Source: Rhizopus arrhizus (taxonomy: Eukaryota; Mucoromycota; Mucoromycetes; Mucorales; Rhizopodaceae). From it: a stretch of 64,000 nt of DNA. Where the stretch lies: assembly GCA_024220505.1 (NCBI GenBank), contig JAKZZE010000009.1, positions 134,001 through 198,000 of the forward strand. Reading direction: 5' to 3'. Shown piece by piece: positions 11,965 to 24,021 of the stretch. Each line of letters starts with the position of its first letter. Position 1 is the stretch's first letter. The notes beneath the pieces are model-generated. The model was not told the origin of the DNA. It made no database searches and saw only the letters and a program-made list of their open reading frames with translations. The position numbers and the translations under genes are program-made.

Positions 11965-14091
11965 TTACGTGATGGTCGTATAAGGTGTAAACACAATATC
12001 TTCTGTCAAATAACCTTTTGAAATTAAGAAATTAATCAATCTTTCAATATCCTATTTCAATTCATTTGTTAGTTTAACATTAAAAAAAGGGGCAAGTCTT
12101 TTTTTTATTTACATATTCGGTCAGTGTGCGAATTGGAATTTCTATTTCTGGATGATTCATCACACGGGACTTTGCTAAACCTAATCCACGTCCTTGAACC
12201 ATTTGTACCAATTTGGTCATTGTTATTCTCTCATTTAGTTCTTGAAGTATATCACACAACACAATCAAAGCTTTTGCTTCTATTCCGATATCTTTAAAGA
12301 CAACATCTTCTCTTGATCGATTACAATTATCACAAACACCACATGTTTCATCAAGACTGATCTCATTCACCAACTGTTCATTTGCGTCTAGTGCAAAATA
12401 TCTTTCAAAGAGTAACTTGCGACAGGTTGTATAATCTTGAGCATATTTTACCATTTGATATACTATAGAATCTATCAGTTTCCCTTTTTTTTTTTTATTC
12501 ATCCAATATACTTAAATGCATCCTGTCCATTCACTTCACCCACAACAAAAGGGTTCAATCGCATCACTATCATCACTCAATATCATCTTCATCCTAGTCT
12601 AATTCATACCTTCTAGTGGACTATAATAAATCACACATTCTGCTCTTTTTCCATCTCTTCCTGCCCTTCCACTCTCTTGATAATAACCTTCGATTGATTT
12701 TGAAATACAGTGATGGATAACAAATCTTGTCTGTAAATGATTAATTCCCATACCAAATGCAATCGTAGCCACCATCACTTCAATCTCTTTTAATCTCCAT
12801 TTCTGATGAATCATTTCTTTATCTTCCTATACACACACACACACAATAAGGGGAAATGATTTAATAAAAAGAAATCATTCAATACTTACATCACTCATGT
12901 CTGCATGATAAGTACCACATCGAATGGTTCCCTTGCTTTCTTTATAAATCATCTTGGCTACTGTTTCTGTATCTTTTTTACTAAGACAATAGATTATACC
13001 AGATTCATTTGGATATTTCTCTTGAATCCACTGAGTGATATGTTGAATCGTCGCATCGGCTGAACTCGGTTTTTGTATGACACTGTAGACAAGATTAGGT
13101 CCTAAAGAGAATGAGTAAATCATTCATGTTCAATCATGACTTACTGTAGAGTGGAGCACTAAACACAAGTGTACCATCAGGCACTTGAGGTTGTTTCATA
13201 TTCAGAATACGCATCACATCCTTCATCACAGACCAAGGACAAGTCGCGGTGAGTGCAGTGATACGTGTCTTGGGAAACACGGTCTGAAGAATAGTTAGTT
13301 CTCATCAACCCCTCTTTCTCTCTCTCTTTTACTCTTAATATATTCAATTGTTTATAATCAGGTCTATCCTTTACATCAGTCATCATCAATCATCATCATC
13401 ATTTACCTAAAATCATGTCCTTGCTGTGAACAACAGTGAGCTTCATCCACCACAATCCTCCTCAGCAAACCACCATCATACGCCTTATTCAAAGCAGCCA
13501 TAAATCTCTTGCTTTTCGCAATCTTCTCGGGTGTGACATACAACAGTCTGAACGGATTCGGTCTCGGTTGGTTCTTTTGAGGTATCATGCTTTGTTGAAC
13601 GGACGAGACGTGTTCTCTTGTCGAAGAACCAAGGAGATATTCAGCTGGAATATGAGCTTCACAAAGATGAAAGACTTGATCTTTGATGAGTGATACCAGA
13701 GGAGAAATAACCAGAGTGAATCCATCCTTGTCGTCTACGATAGCAGGAAGTTGATAACACAATGATTTACCTGCTCCAGTAGGTAACACGACAAACAGGT
13801 CATGATGCTCTTCAAGAACAGCATTCAGAATAGGTAACTGCAGTGGACGAAATGACTGAATGTTGAAATGTTGTTGTGCTAATTGACTCAATCTCTCTGA
13901 CCAAGGAAACCCAGTCGAGTCATATCGACTCGCTTTCTGAACTTGTTCTGCAGAGGATACTGACTTTTGGGCTATTTTATCCAACAGTTGATTTCTTAAT
14001 TCTATAAACTCATTTCTTTTATTTTTAATTCTCTAATCGATCTCTCAATAACTTCAATTTCCTTATCAACTCTTTCCAACTGTGAATCCAT
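11965..14091 (-). CDS. RECQL: RecQ1-type DNA helicase, irregular reading frame
   Basis: ATP-dependent 3'-5' DNA helicase closest to human RECQ1. Exons on the minus strand: 14091-13407, 13363-13333, 13283-13145, 13101-12890, 12826-12610, 12510-12113, 12051-11965. Visible motifs are [12 protein letters not shown] (motif 0), PTGAGKS (Walker A), VDEAHCCSQ (Walker B), [13 protein letters not shown] (motif III) and [12 protein letters not shown] (motif VI). They are followed by a zinc-binding region (TCGVCDNC) and a winged-helix start ([15 protein letters not shown]). Three oddities occur. The N-terminal frame from ATG 14091 hits a stop unless one A is added near 14020. The conserved Trp of SQWGHDFR is Gln. 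The 12511-12609 intron needs an AAG acceptor. The gene may be diverging or contain sequence errors. Confidence 0.82.
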
Positions 14092-14120
14092 AAACAATAT
14101 ATAAAAAAAAGGGGAATAAC

Positions 14121-14168
<48 letters not shown>

Positions 14169-14928
14169 CGCGTCTATAAAGATCAAGTCACTACGTAAAT
14201 CAGGTCCCTAAATCAAGTCTGTGAATCAAATGCTTTTCGAATTGTCAGGTTTAGAAATCGACTGTTAAAAGTTTATAAAATTCAATCAAGTTACTTTGTC
14301 AAACATTTAAAATAAAATGGATCACAGAACAATAAAGTAATTCATTGACTCCTTAAACTTGTTGACAACAAGCAATAGTTCAATTAAATAATCTGTTGTT
14401 AACTTTATACTATTTTAAAGAATAAAAATACTTTTTTCTATAAAAAAAGGTAACTTTTTGCTTTAAAAACCAAAAGTATCGTTCTATAAAAGTTTTATAG
14501 AAAAGAATTCAATTTTGTATATATTAGTGAATAAGGAGTATTTGATGGATTAAATAAAGATGTCATTTTTATATCTAAAAATCTCTTTACTTTCTCAAAA
14601 AAAAAAAAAGAAAAAAAAAAAAAAGAGGAGGCAATTTTCTTTTGCCTTGCAGATTAAGCCAATTTTAATTAACCATTTTTTAAAATAGCGCAAATTACCA
14701 CTTTTAAATCCCTACTCATTGATCTCTTTTTTTTTTTTTCTCTCTCTCTCTTTTTCTCTCTCTTTTTTATCTCTTTTTTTTTTCTTCTCCCTTCATTTCT
14801 CTTTAGATAAAAAGAAATAATAATAATAATAAAAAGGGCTCCATTCCTTTCAAATTTTACATTCATTTTATAAACAGCAAACCACTTCCTTTCCTTTTCT
14901 ATACATTTTTATTATTATTATTATTGCT
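14092..14928. other. Spacer with 42-base poly-T tract
   Basis: 837 bp between divergent genes (helicase on minus, homeobox gene on plus). It begins with a 42-base T run at 14124-14165. Further A/T runs lie near 14600 and 14730, and CT-rich sequence precedes the homeobox ATG. No gene seen. It presumably carries both promoters. Confidence 0.6.
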
Positions 14929-16000
14929 ATGTACAACTCCGCTTCACCTCCACTTTTTACAACAAACAACAGTGCAGACGACACCAAGAAACGTACCCGA
15001 GTCACTCCAGGCCAATTAGCCATATTAGAAGAAACGTTCAGTATGACAGCGACACCTGATTCTAAACTACGTAAACAGTTGGCAGAAAGACTCAAGATGC
15101 CAGAACGCTCCATTCAGATTTGGTTTCAAAACAGAAGAGCCAAAGTCAAGATGTTACAAAAGAGAGTGTTACTAAGACAAGAACAGGAAGAAGCAAACCG
15201 TACGAGGCTAAGTCCTTATTGGTATCCAAGACAAAAGATGGTTCATCGTGCTTGGAGTTCGGATATGATTCAACCTTCTTCACTTCCACTTCCACCTCCA
15301 CCTCCACCACTTCTTTCAACAACAAATACATCAAGCATGTTCTCTTCATTTAATCCTGATCCACCATCTATATCCATCACTGGACCCACAAGTTATATAT
15401 CACCTTCTCCACAACCAAGTCTATTTAAAGGATTAGGTACAAAATAAAATAGAGTTATAGTGTCTCATCTGGTTTATAGTAGAGAGCGATGATTTGAATA
15501 TCGGGTTTATCACAGCCACATCACTCACTATCGGTAGCTGGCATCGAATGAAAATAAATCAACAAGATTTAGAATGCTGTTATGTTATCATGGACAGACA
15601 GTTCTCATGGCATATTCGAGACAATGAATATCATTTCAAGATGACAGTCTCATTTGATGCTATCTCAACCATTGAATTCATCGTACTTGAAGATAACATT
15701 TCTGCACAGATCAACCTTCAGCTTATTGAACCACCTGTCTTCTTTATGGAAAACAACAACAGTTGGATTCAATGCAGTGATTTTACTGAAGGCATGCAAG
15801 CATCACTTGTATTAAATCACATCATTCGTGGATTGGCTATCGATCTTAGGCAGCAGTTGTTAGGAATTGCTGGTATTGACGACAGGTTGTGTCAAATCAC
15901 TCGATTTCCTTTAGAAAATGATTATTTAGAACAATCTACTTGGAGACATTCAAGTTTACCTCTAAAAGATAATCATCACTGGACATTTCCTACTATTTGA
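14929..16000 (+). CDS. Homeodomain transcription factor
   Basis: Two exons (14929-15436 and 15480-16000), joined by a 43-bp phase-1 intron, give about 342 residues. The homeodomain spans roughly residues 20-79. It starts KKRTRVTPGQLAILEETF and has the recognition helix RSIQIWFQNRRAKVKML, with the diagnostic WFQNRR and Asn51. A proline run lies in the middle. The second exon carries a compact globular region (ITATSLTIGSWHRM..DLECCYVIMDRQFSWHI) that looks conserved rather than disordered and is not part of the homeodomain. A nuclear DNA-binding regulator is certain in outline. Targets and the role of the C-terminal region are unknown. A naive reading would stop at 15447 and miss the second exon. 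Confidence 0.88.
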
Positions 16001-16156
16001 TAACATAGACTTTTTATTATAAAAATACATACATTTTCAATATCTTTTTAATTGCCGTAGTACACACACACCAAAAAAAGATTGTATATAAACAAAGTGA
16101 AAAAGGAAACAAAAGGCCACTTTCTTATTTTTTTTTTTTAAATTCTCATTTATACA

Positions 16157-19100
16157 ATGCTGTCATGGTTATTACTGTGGTTATTAAAGCTTTTATTATT
16201 CAATATAATATTAATTACAGTCATTTATCTCAATCGGTCATTTATTCAACAATTTACACTAAATAAATTAGGTATTATTTATGCCAAGGACTATCAGTTA
16301 TCATTCAATAAGGGAACTCTGTTGATTCAACTCGGTCAGGTTCATCTCTCCTTGAAGAAAACGAACAATAAGGATGTGAGCCATTCAGCCATCATTGACA
16401 CCTTCTTGTTTTATTTATCAACCTTACTACTTAAATATCTTGTTATTCAGATCAAATCATTTTCAATTCATCACTCTACCCTCTTTGCTTTCACTGACAA
16501 CCTCCTACTTCAAAAAGACAAAAGCCAACCGATCATCCAGTTACAGACAGGGTCCATTCAACTATTTCAATCCCAGCAACAGGTTCTCAGATCGTCCTCT
16601 TTTTTCATAACCTATCATGAACAGCAATCCAAATTATCATTCAGTCTAGGTGACCTTGATCTTTATCTCAATAGTCCTATCCAATCATCGTACTCATTTC
16701 ATCAGCAAAAACATGAAATGACCCAAAAGAATCCTTTTGTACGTCTGATGAGTGTCACTGTTCAATCGATCCATCTTTACTATCATCACCCGTCATCTCT
16801 CTCGATTCATACTACCATTCACCATCTCGATGCCACCTTAAACCCTTTACCTCTCATGGCGCAATTCAGCACACAAACCATAGAACTTGACCTCGTCTCA
16901 ACAGACAGGACCACTTCTCGTTTATTTCACTTGCAGCAGATGGAGTTTCAGTGTGCCCTGGATCAAAGTAAAAGATTTCATTTATTTTAAATCATTTTTC
17001 TAACCGCACAAAACAAAATAGGCTTCAAAAATATCAATGTCATCATGGATTCACCCAAACTTTGTTTGGAGTCCAAAGATCTCATCCATCACTTGATATC
17101 CACCTCGTCTTCAAACATGCATACCTCACAAAAGAACATCCATCTCTTGCCCGTCTTTACGTTTGCCCTTGTCCTTCGATCTCCCAAGATCATGAGCCCA
17201 GCCCTGGGTGGCCGTGCACTGTATTTGATCGCCCGAGACTTCATCGTGAGACTCTCGGGTGAATATCCAGCAGAGAGCTCCAGTCAACTCGACGCTTATT
17301 TTGCTCAAGAAGAGTATCAGTGGCTGAACAGACAAGACGCAAAGCGCACGTCATCCAAGAGATGGGTCAATCTGGTCCAGAAACTGTCGGGTTCGGGCCC
17401 AAAAGGATCCTACAGGGCCAAGGTCAAGGTGATCTTTCAAAAATTGAGTATAGGTTGGGATCATCCGTCATCCAAGAAGCCATCAGTCACCATCAAGAAG
17501 GCTACAATCAACACCAGCACCGAGCTGGCTGTCGATGATCAGGGCCAGACTGCTCTTGAGCTCACAAACACAGTGTATGCCGATACGTCGATCGAAAGGC
17601 CAGTCATCTATCTCTGGGACGATCAAGAGCCCTCGTCAAGCCTTTTTTCGTCTGCCCAAAGAGAACAAGATGGACAGTGGCCGAGTTGGATGACCAGCCT
17701 CCTGCGTCACTTAGCCTTCTCTCTCGACCTCTCATCCATCTCTCTCTCTACCTTCAGTCTCGATCACCCCTCTCGTCTTCCTCCTCCTCCCAATCATATC
17801 GACAACACGCCGACCGAGCCCATCGGTGTTCAACTCGCCGTCAATATCCGCAGATCGACCGTCGTCTTTGAGAAAGACAAACTTCGTTGTCATCTCGGCA
17901 CACTATCAATCGAGCACCTGTCCAGCGCATTGTCAGCACAGACACCTGACCCCCAACTGATCCTCTGGATCTCACAACTGGACTTTTCCACATCCCTCTG
18001 GGACAAACAAAAGACGCCGTCTGTTCTGGTTCAGGTCAAGAAATACGGCATGCGTTATTCCATCACACATCATTATGTCTGTCTGCTGGTGGCCAGGTCC
18101 ATGTCGAGTTTTCTGGAAAAGACAGTGAGAAACAAAACGTCTCTTTCTCCCGTGTTTCCTGTGATCCAGCTCGAGGTAGACCGTGGGGATGTACGATTTG
18201 AGCTTCCCAGCGATACTTGTCTTTATCTCAGACTGGATCGACTCTTCTTCCAGCGGACACTAACAGAATGGAACGTGCAGTTCAGGAACTGGATGGTCCT
18301 CGTCCGCTCAACAGCCGAACCAGAACGTTGGAGCCAGATCATCGAGCTTGATCAGTGCCACGTCAGCCAACAGCTTTCCGTGATTCAATGGGTGACAAAA
18401 AAGGTCTTTTTCTCTATTCCTTACCGTTTCATCTTGGCTCACGTCATTCATGGCTTTGTCCATCATCTGAAGGCCGTCAAGGATCTGCAGGCAAGGATCT
18501 TTAGTCAAGAGGCCCAATACACCTTCTTGGGCCCCTCCGTCCGAGACGAACCGGTGACGGTCAAGGCGATCGAGATCACAGCAGAACTCTTTTCATTTCA
18601 TCTTGACGATGATCCCTTTGAAGCCAGATTGCGCACGATTTTTAAAACAGGCCTTGTAGAGCAGCAGAAAAGACTGGCCTATCGAGCCGCATTCGATCAA
18701 AAGAGGGAGGAGTGTGTTAAAGCTGAGCAGGCGAGGGTGTCTCTGGCTCCGGAAGAGCAGAACAGATCGGGCCCTGTGGACGAGAAGAGAGAGGATCCAA
18801 TCAAAGAGGCCGAGCAGGGCTTGCTGTCTCACTTTTCAAAGCTCTGGATAAAGTACATTCGTAAAGCCATTCATACAGAGCAATCCTTCTTTGAGTCGCT
18901 TTATGTCGCCCATGATTACCGTCATCCTTTGAATTCAAGCGCGCTCGACAAGGACTATGGAACGCCAGAGGACACTGCCCTTGCTTCGCTCTTTCATATC
19001 CAGATCCTACCCCGTCCCCTGTATCCTCCCTTGGCCAATTTTTCAGCCGAATCTGCACAGGTCAAATTGAAGCCTGCCAGGATTCAGGACGCCCGGGATT

Positions 19101-22100
19101 TTGTTCATCATGTCGGATCCGGCGTACCTCGCCACAGTCACTTTTCATTCCTTGCTCCTTTCCATCTGTTCATCCAGGCTGGCAGGACGTGGATCAAGTT
19201 GCGTGATTATCCTGTTCCACTACTCTATGTGCCACACGATGCCTCGTCTGTCTCATGGACTCTGGAAGGGGATTATGTGTTGACGGATGAATTGGGTGAC
19301 TCGAGAGGAAGTCGTCTGATTCATGTGCCCATTCTTCCGTCCTATACCCTGACTGCCGTCAGGACCACTTCTCCCTTGAAGTTCTACTCGATCCTATCCT
19401 ATCACGTCCTTACCTCTGGTCTGTCGACCGTGGGTTGGTCGATCGCGTGCAAACCGGCCGTACAGGACGTCCTTCGTGTCTTGGACACTCTTGTTCCACC
19501 ACCTGTCGATCCCTCCATGCCTCTCGGCTGGTGGGATAAGTTTCGTTTTATTTACCACTCTCGCATTAAGATTGAATTCGCCAACGACCTGGGTTTCAGC
19601 ATCAAGGGAACCAGAGACCCGTATGCGATCGAAGGCCATGGAGCGGGTATGGCAAAGATTTGGAGTAAAAAGGTTGTTTGGTTTGTGGGACATGCGAACC
19701 CTCAACGAGAGTTTATGCAAATTGTCAGTCAAGATTATTCTTTTGGTGTGCCTGACCTTGCCAGTGCTTTCGTTCCTGATTTGCCAGACAGTTTACCCTT
19801 CGAGGCCAAGCGTGGTCACAGAAGGTTCCTGAAAGTGGCTCTAAAGCTATCGGGTGGCGTACGCATGGGTATCGGCATGCACTTTGAAAGATTTGGATGT
19901 GATCAACAGGTCTGTACCAAGTGTGGATCTCATCCGATCGAAAGTTGCAGATCACAATCGTTTTCTCCTCACTATCAAGTGATATTAAAATCACCACAGT
20001 ATATTCAGTCTCATCATGACATGGCAAGTATTCTACCTTATCCTATCCTCATCATTTCTTATTTTTTTTTATATTTTAGTCCACCTACGATACTTATAAA
20101 GGCTATAGATCCGATTTCGTTCATGTATCGTTTAGCATTGCACAATTAGAGCAGCAAACGGTGACACCAGCTGTTCCTGATGATGAACAACACTATGGTA
20201 GTCGTCAACCCCACAATGCAATGTATTTGAGTCAGTGCTTTATTGACCATTTCACAGCCTGGTATCGACTCTTCGGAGGGCCTTTATCGCTTCCTATCCG
20301 TCAAGGCACACTGTGGCCTACAGAAGAAAAAAGAGCAAAGGCGTTTGGTGATCATTTGGATACCTTGAAATATAAAGTCCTTCTTGACTCACTCTCTGTT
20401 GGATTCTTTTGCTCAGAGGAAGAATCATGCTTAAAGAACAGTAGGGGCTCTGTTGGCCTTAAGGCACATGTACATGATTTCAGTATAGACTTGCATTCTA
20501 GAAGGGAAATTGTGGAAAATCAAGGGGTTATCAAGATTGAACGCAGCTTCCATGAAGTAAAACTTCAGATGTCTGATGCAGATCTCAGAGCAATCAAGGC
20601 AAGTGGTGAGAAAGGACGTGCTGATCGGATGAAAACAAGCATGGACAGCAGTTTTCACAACAGACACTCTTTTGCTGACTCTACGTATTCTGCGTACGAA
20701 TCAATGTATAACTGTAGATGGGTTGATCCCGGGGACTATATCCTACTAGAGCCATTGTCGACAGGAAATAAACAACCAGAGTATGCAAATACAGAAGTTC
20801 ATCCTTTTTTATTCTCACCACTGATTTATTTTGTCAAACAAAATGATCAGGAAGGTGTAAATATACAAGAGTATTTACGTATGACACACGACTGCATCAT
20901 GAATGAAAAAATAGGCAAGTAAAACTAGTCTATTTCATAAAAAATTAATCCAACTATTCATTTTCCTTTCAGACGCCCATGATTTTCAAAAGGATTATTT
21001 GTATCGTCGTGCATCGGATCTAGACAAACTTATTGAAGAGCTTGATCAGCAATTGGATAACATTATACATGCACTTGAAATTTGTAACTACAATGGATAT
21101 CATGAGCTAAAAAAACAGGTAAAATAAGCTTAACCGTTGTGTGTGTTTTTTTTTCTCATAGAAATTCATTTGTTACCTTAGTATCAACTCATTTCTAGCA
21201 AGATTGATTATTTACGCAAAAAGCGGTATATGTTACACAGCTATATGGGCCAAATCATACTTGAAACGGAGCTCAACACGGAACATGAACCCAGAGGCTC
21301 ATCACAAACTTCTGCCTCATCTATTTTCCATGCCCAATCACTCGATCGATGGGAGACACTCATGGGTCACTTCAAAGGCCGATGTATCATACACAGTCCA
21401 CAAATTATATGGAATAATTCTGTACGGGACATTGTCTTTTATTGGAATGAATTAAAAACAACTCGATCTGTGCAATCTTATAATCTCTCTGCTCGATGTC
21501 TTCAGTTTCTTTCCAACTTGGCTCAAGCAGTGAAAGATCAGAAGGAGCAGCAATCATTCGAGGAATTTGAGCCCAGTAAGGCCCAGTCGATGGATGAAAT
21601 GATTCGAAGGTTGTTATTCGAACATGAGACAAGCTTTGTGGCTCAAAGCGAATCAGAAAAGGACTCAAAGAGCGATAAGATCAACATTGAGAACGGCATT
21701 CACCCCCTTGAGGATATCCATGACGACCCCGATTATCAGTACAAAATGATCCCTGAAGGCTATGAAATGAAAAGCAAGGTTTTGGTAGACCTAATCTATC
21801 CGCAACTTGTCTTTCAAAGCGATCGAGCGTTGGACCATCTCGTATTGCTGACTAACGAAAGGATGCAAATCAAGTCTTTTGATATCTTTGATCGTAGTGA
21901 ACCGTGTGCAGAAAGTACCTTGGTCAAGAATAGGAATATCATAAATCTGGATCATGCACAGTTGTTTGTTGTAAGCAAGTTTTATGCACAAGAAGAAAAG
22001 GATTTGATTCAGCACATCTATGGTCACAGTAGTTCAAAAAGGCATTGGGCTGCCTGGATGCAGCCTGAGCAACAGTGGTATTACCGGGAGGCAAAGTATT

Positions 22101-23948
22101 TTGAAAATTTTCAACGCATCATATCCCGATTGTCTGGGACGATCCAGCTTGATCTCCATAATCCTTTGAGGATCAAGACAAATAGTTACGGCTCGAGTCG
22201 ACAAAGTGCTTCTGAAGATCGAAGCACGGCATTGCAGCTTCATTTTCCTCAATTGAAACTGGTGACCAACTCGATGCAAATCCATGTTCTCTATTATACC
22301 ATAACACACCTTATTCTCGACGGCAATCTATCAGCAGGAAAACGAAAGCGCTCTGATCATTTCAAGGAAACGATGCTAGCGGCTGAACGCAGTGATCTAG
22401 CCGAGTCAGTGAAGCAGGTTGGTATGCTTCAAACAAACTCAAGATTCTTGATCTACATGCACAAACAATTTTTGAGCCAATTGTCCAGTCTAGATTCCAT
22501 GGGAATAGCCCAATTCAAGGCCAATAAGAAAAAAATGTACGAATGTCTAGAGAGACTGTATCTTGTCATCGAGGCCATCAAATCGGTTCAGACCTTGAGG
22601 CAGGGTAGTCGTACGAATGAGGTGAATGCTTCAGTAAAACTCAACTTTACTTCAAATGAAATTGTTTGGGAAGCTCTGACGACGGCCGAGCAGAAGGAGA
22701 TGTCCCTCTGCAAATGGTCTCTATCACGTATAAAGTATGCTTTTAACTACAACTCTAATGGATCATGCAGAAATGCAATTGAGATTGAAGATATAAAGGT
22801 GATCAATACAACCGAGTCTCCTATATTTATCAATGTGCTAGAAGCTTATCATAAATCGGATCATCCTGTGAAGAAGATGCTGCATGGTGTTCTAGACACA
22901 CTACCGCCTGTAGGCGGTATACCTGTGATACAGCAATTAGAGATCAGCGTTGCTCCACTTCATCTTCAAATCAGCATTGCCTTTGGAACTGCCCTGAAAG
23001 ACTTCTTTTTCCCGATGATCGTGGCAAACACATCAGCTGAAAGCATCGAAGATCAAAGTAACAATGATTATGAAGTAGAAGATACAGCCGATAGCGAGGA
23101 CGAGGAATATGATGACGTGGTCTCGCTTGTACCTATCCTTGGTGGAAACAACATGAAGGATAAACCCAAAAGATTAAATTTAAAGAGAGATAGCAGCTTT
23201 GCAAGTGTTTCAATGCTTGCAAAGATAATGAAGGGAACATTCCATGGCAAGTCAAAGCCTAAACAGGATGAGCTAACAATAATGAAAACAAGGTCTTCAA
23301 CAAATAGAGCCTTTATTTACATCAAAATTTCTGGAGCCAAGCATTGCATTAGCTTGAGAGGGCCATCAAAAAACACTTTTTATAATATCTATGATTTCCC
23401 TTTTCATCAACCAAGCCTTGAGTATAGAAATAAAACTTGGTCTATTGCTAAAATGACAGAAGAAGTGCAGAAGCGTAAGTTTATAATTCAAACAGCCTAC
23501 CCTCATTCTCACATCTCTTTTGAACGAAACAGAATTTTTACGTGCAATATTAAGGCACAGTCCTGCATTGATAAAAAGAAAACTACTGCCTAATAAACGT
23601 CAACCGATTGAGAATGGTGAAAATCAACAAATTGAGGTAACAAATCTTATGGATGATACATTTTTAGATGTCTGTGACACAGATGAAGGCTCTAGCCAAG
23701 CTTCTACAGACAGGCGATCCTCTAAATCATTGTCTCCTTATGTGAGCGATGAAGATGATGAATTACAAGATGCAAAATCTCTATATTCGGATCCTGGAGA
23801 CCGTTCAAACGAATTAGAATCAAAAAGATTCAGTTCCAAACTGGATGATACGAACATTAGTCACCAGGATAGAGTTCTTTTAAAAGGTCAGGTCTTGTTG
23901 GGTAAACAATACAATGGACCTCTTTTGAAGAATAAGTCGGAATTATAA
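16157..23948 (+). CDS. FMP27: FMP27/Hobbit bridge-like lipid transfer protein (BLTP2)
   Basis: Very long RBG-type protein that forms a hydrophobic channel between ER and plasma membrane for lipid transfer. Six exons (16157-16967, 17022-20023, 20080-20914, 20973-21118, 21182-23474, 23533-23948) give about 2,500 residues (yeast Fmp27 is about 2,630). It starts with an N-terminal membrane anchor (MLSWLLLWLLKLLLFNIILI). The GFWDK-type domain lies near residue 1100, here written GWWDKFRFIYHSRIKIEF. The later RBG segments include YRSDFVHVSFSIAQ and a C-terminal basic/acidic tail. Introns 2 and 3 use GC donors. GC content and codon use in the large second exon differ visibly from the AT-rich flanks. 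Identity is strong. Exact positions of the later RBG units were not mapped. Confidence 0.9.
20024..20079 (+). other. GC-AG intron 1 in FMP27
   Basis: The exon ends ATG and the intron begins gcaagt and ends ttttag. Only the GC donor keeps phase 0 into STYDTYKGYRSDF. The nearest GT donor, one codon on, leads to a stop. Confidence 0.8.
20915..20972 (+). other. GC-AG intron 2 in FMP27
   Basis: Donor gcaagt, acceptor ctttcag, phase 1, joining EKI to DAHDFQKDYLYRRASDL. The GT four bases further on gives a frame with an immediate stop. Confidence 0.8.
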
Positions 23949-24021
23949 ATAAAACGCGCTTTGAATGACCATTACAAAAAATTATTCGCGTTTTTCTTTT
24001 CTGATTTTATTTATTTTTGAC

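Noticed and set aside
22900..22925. Palindrome TACCGCCTGTAGGCGGTA as a regulatory site
   Set aside because: It lies inside the FMP27 coding sequence and is short enough to be chance.
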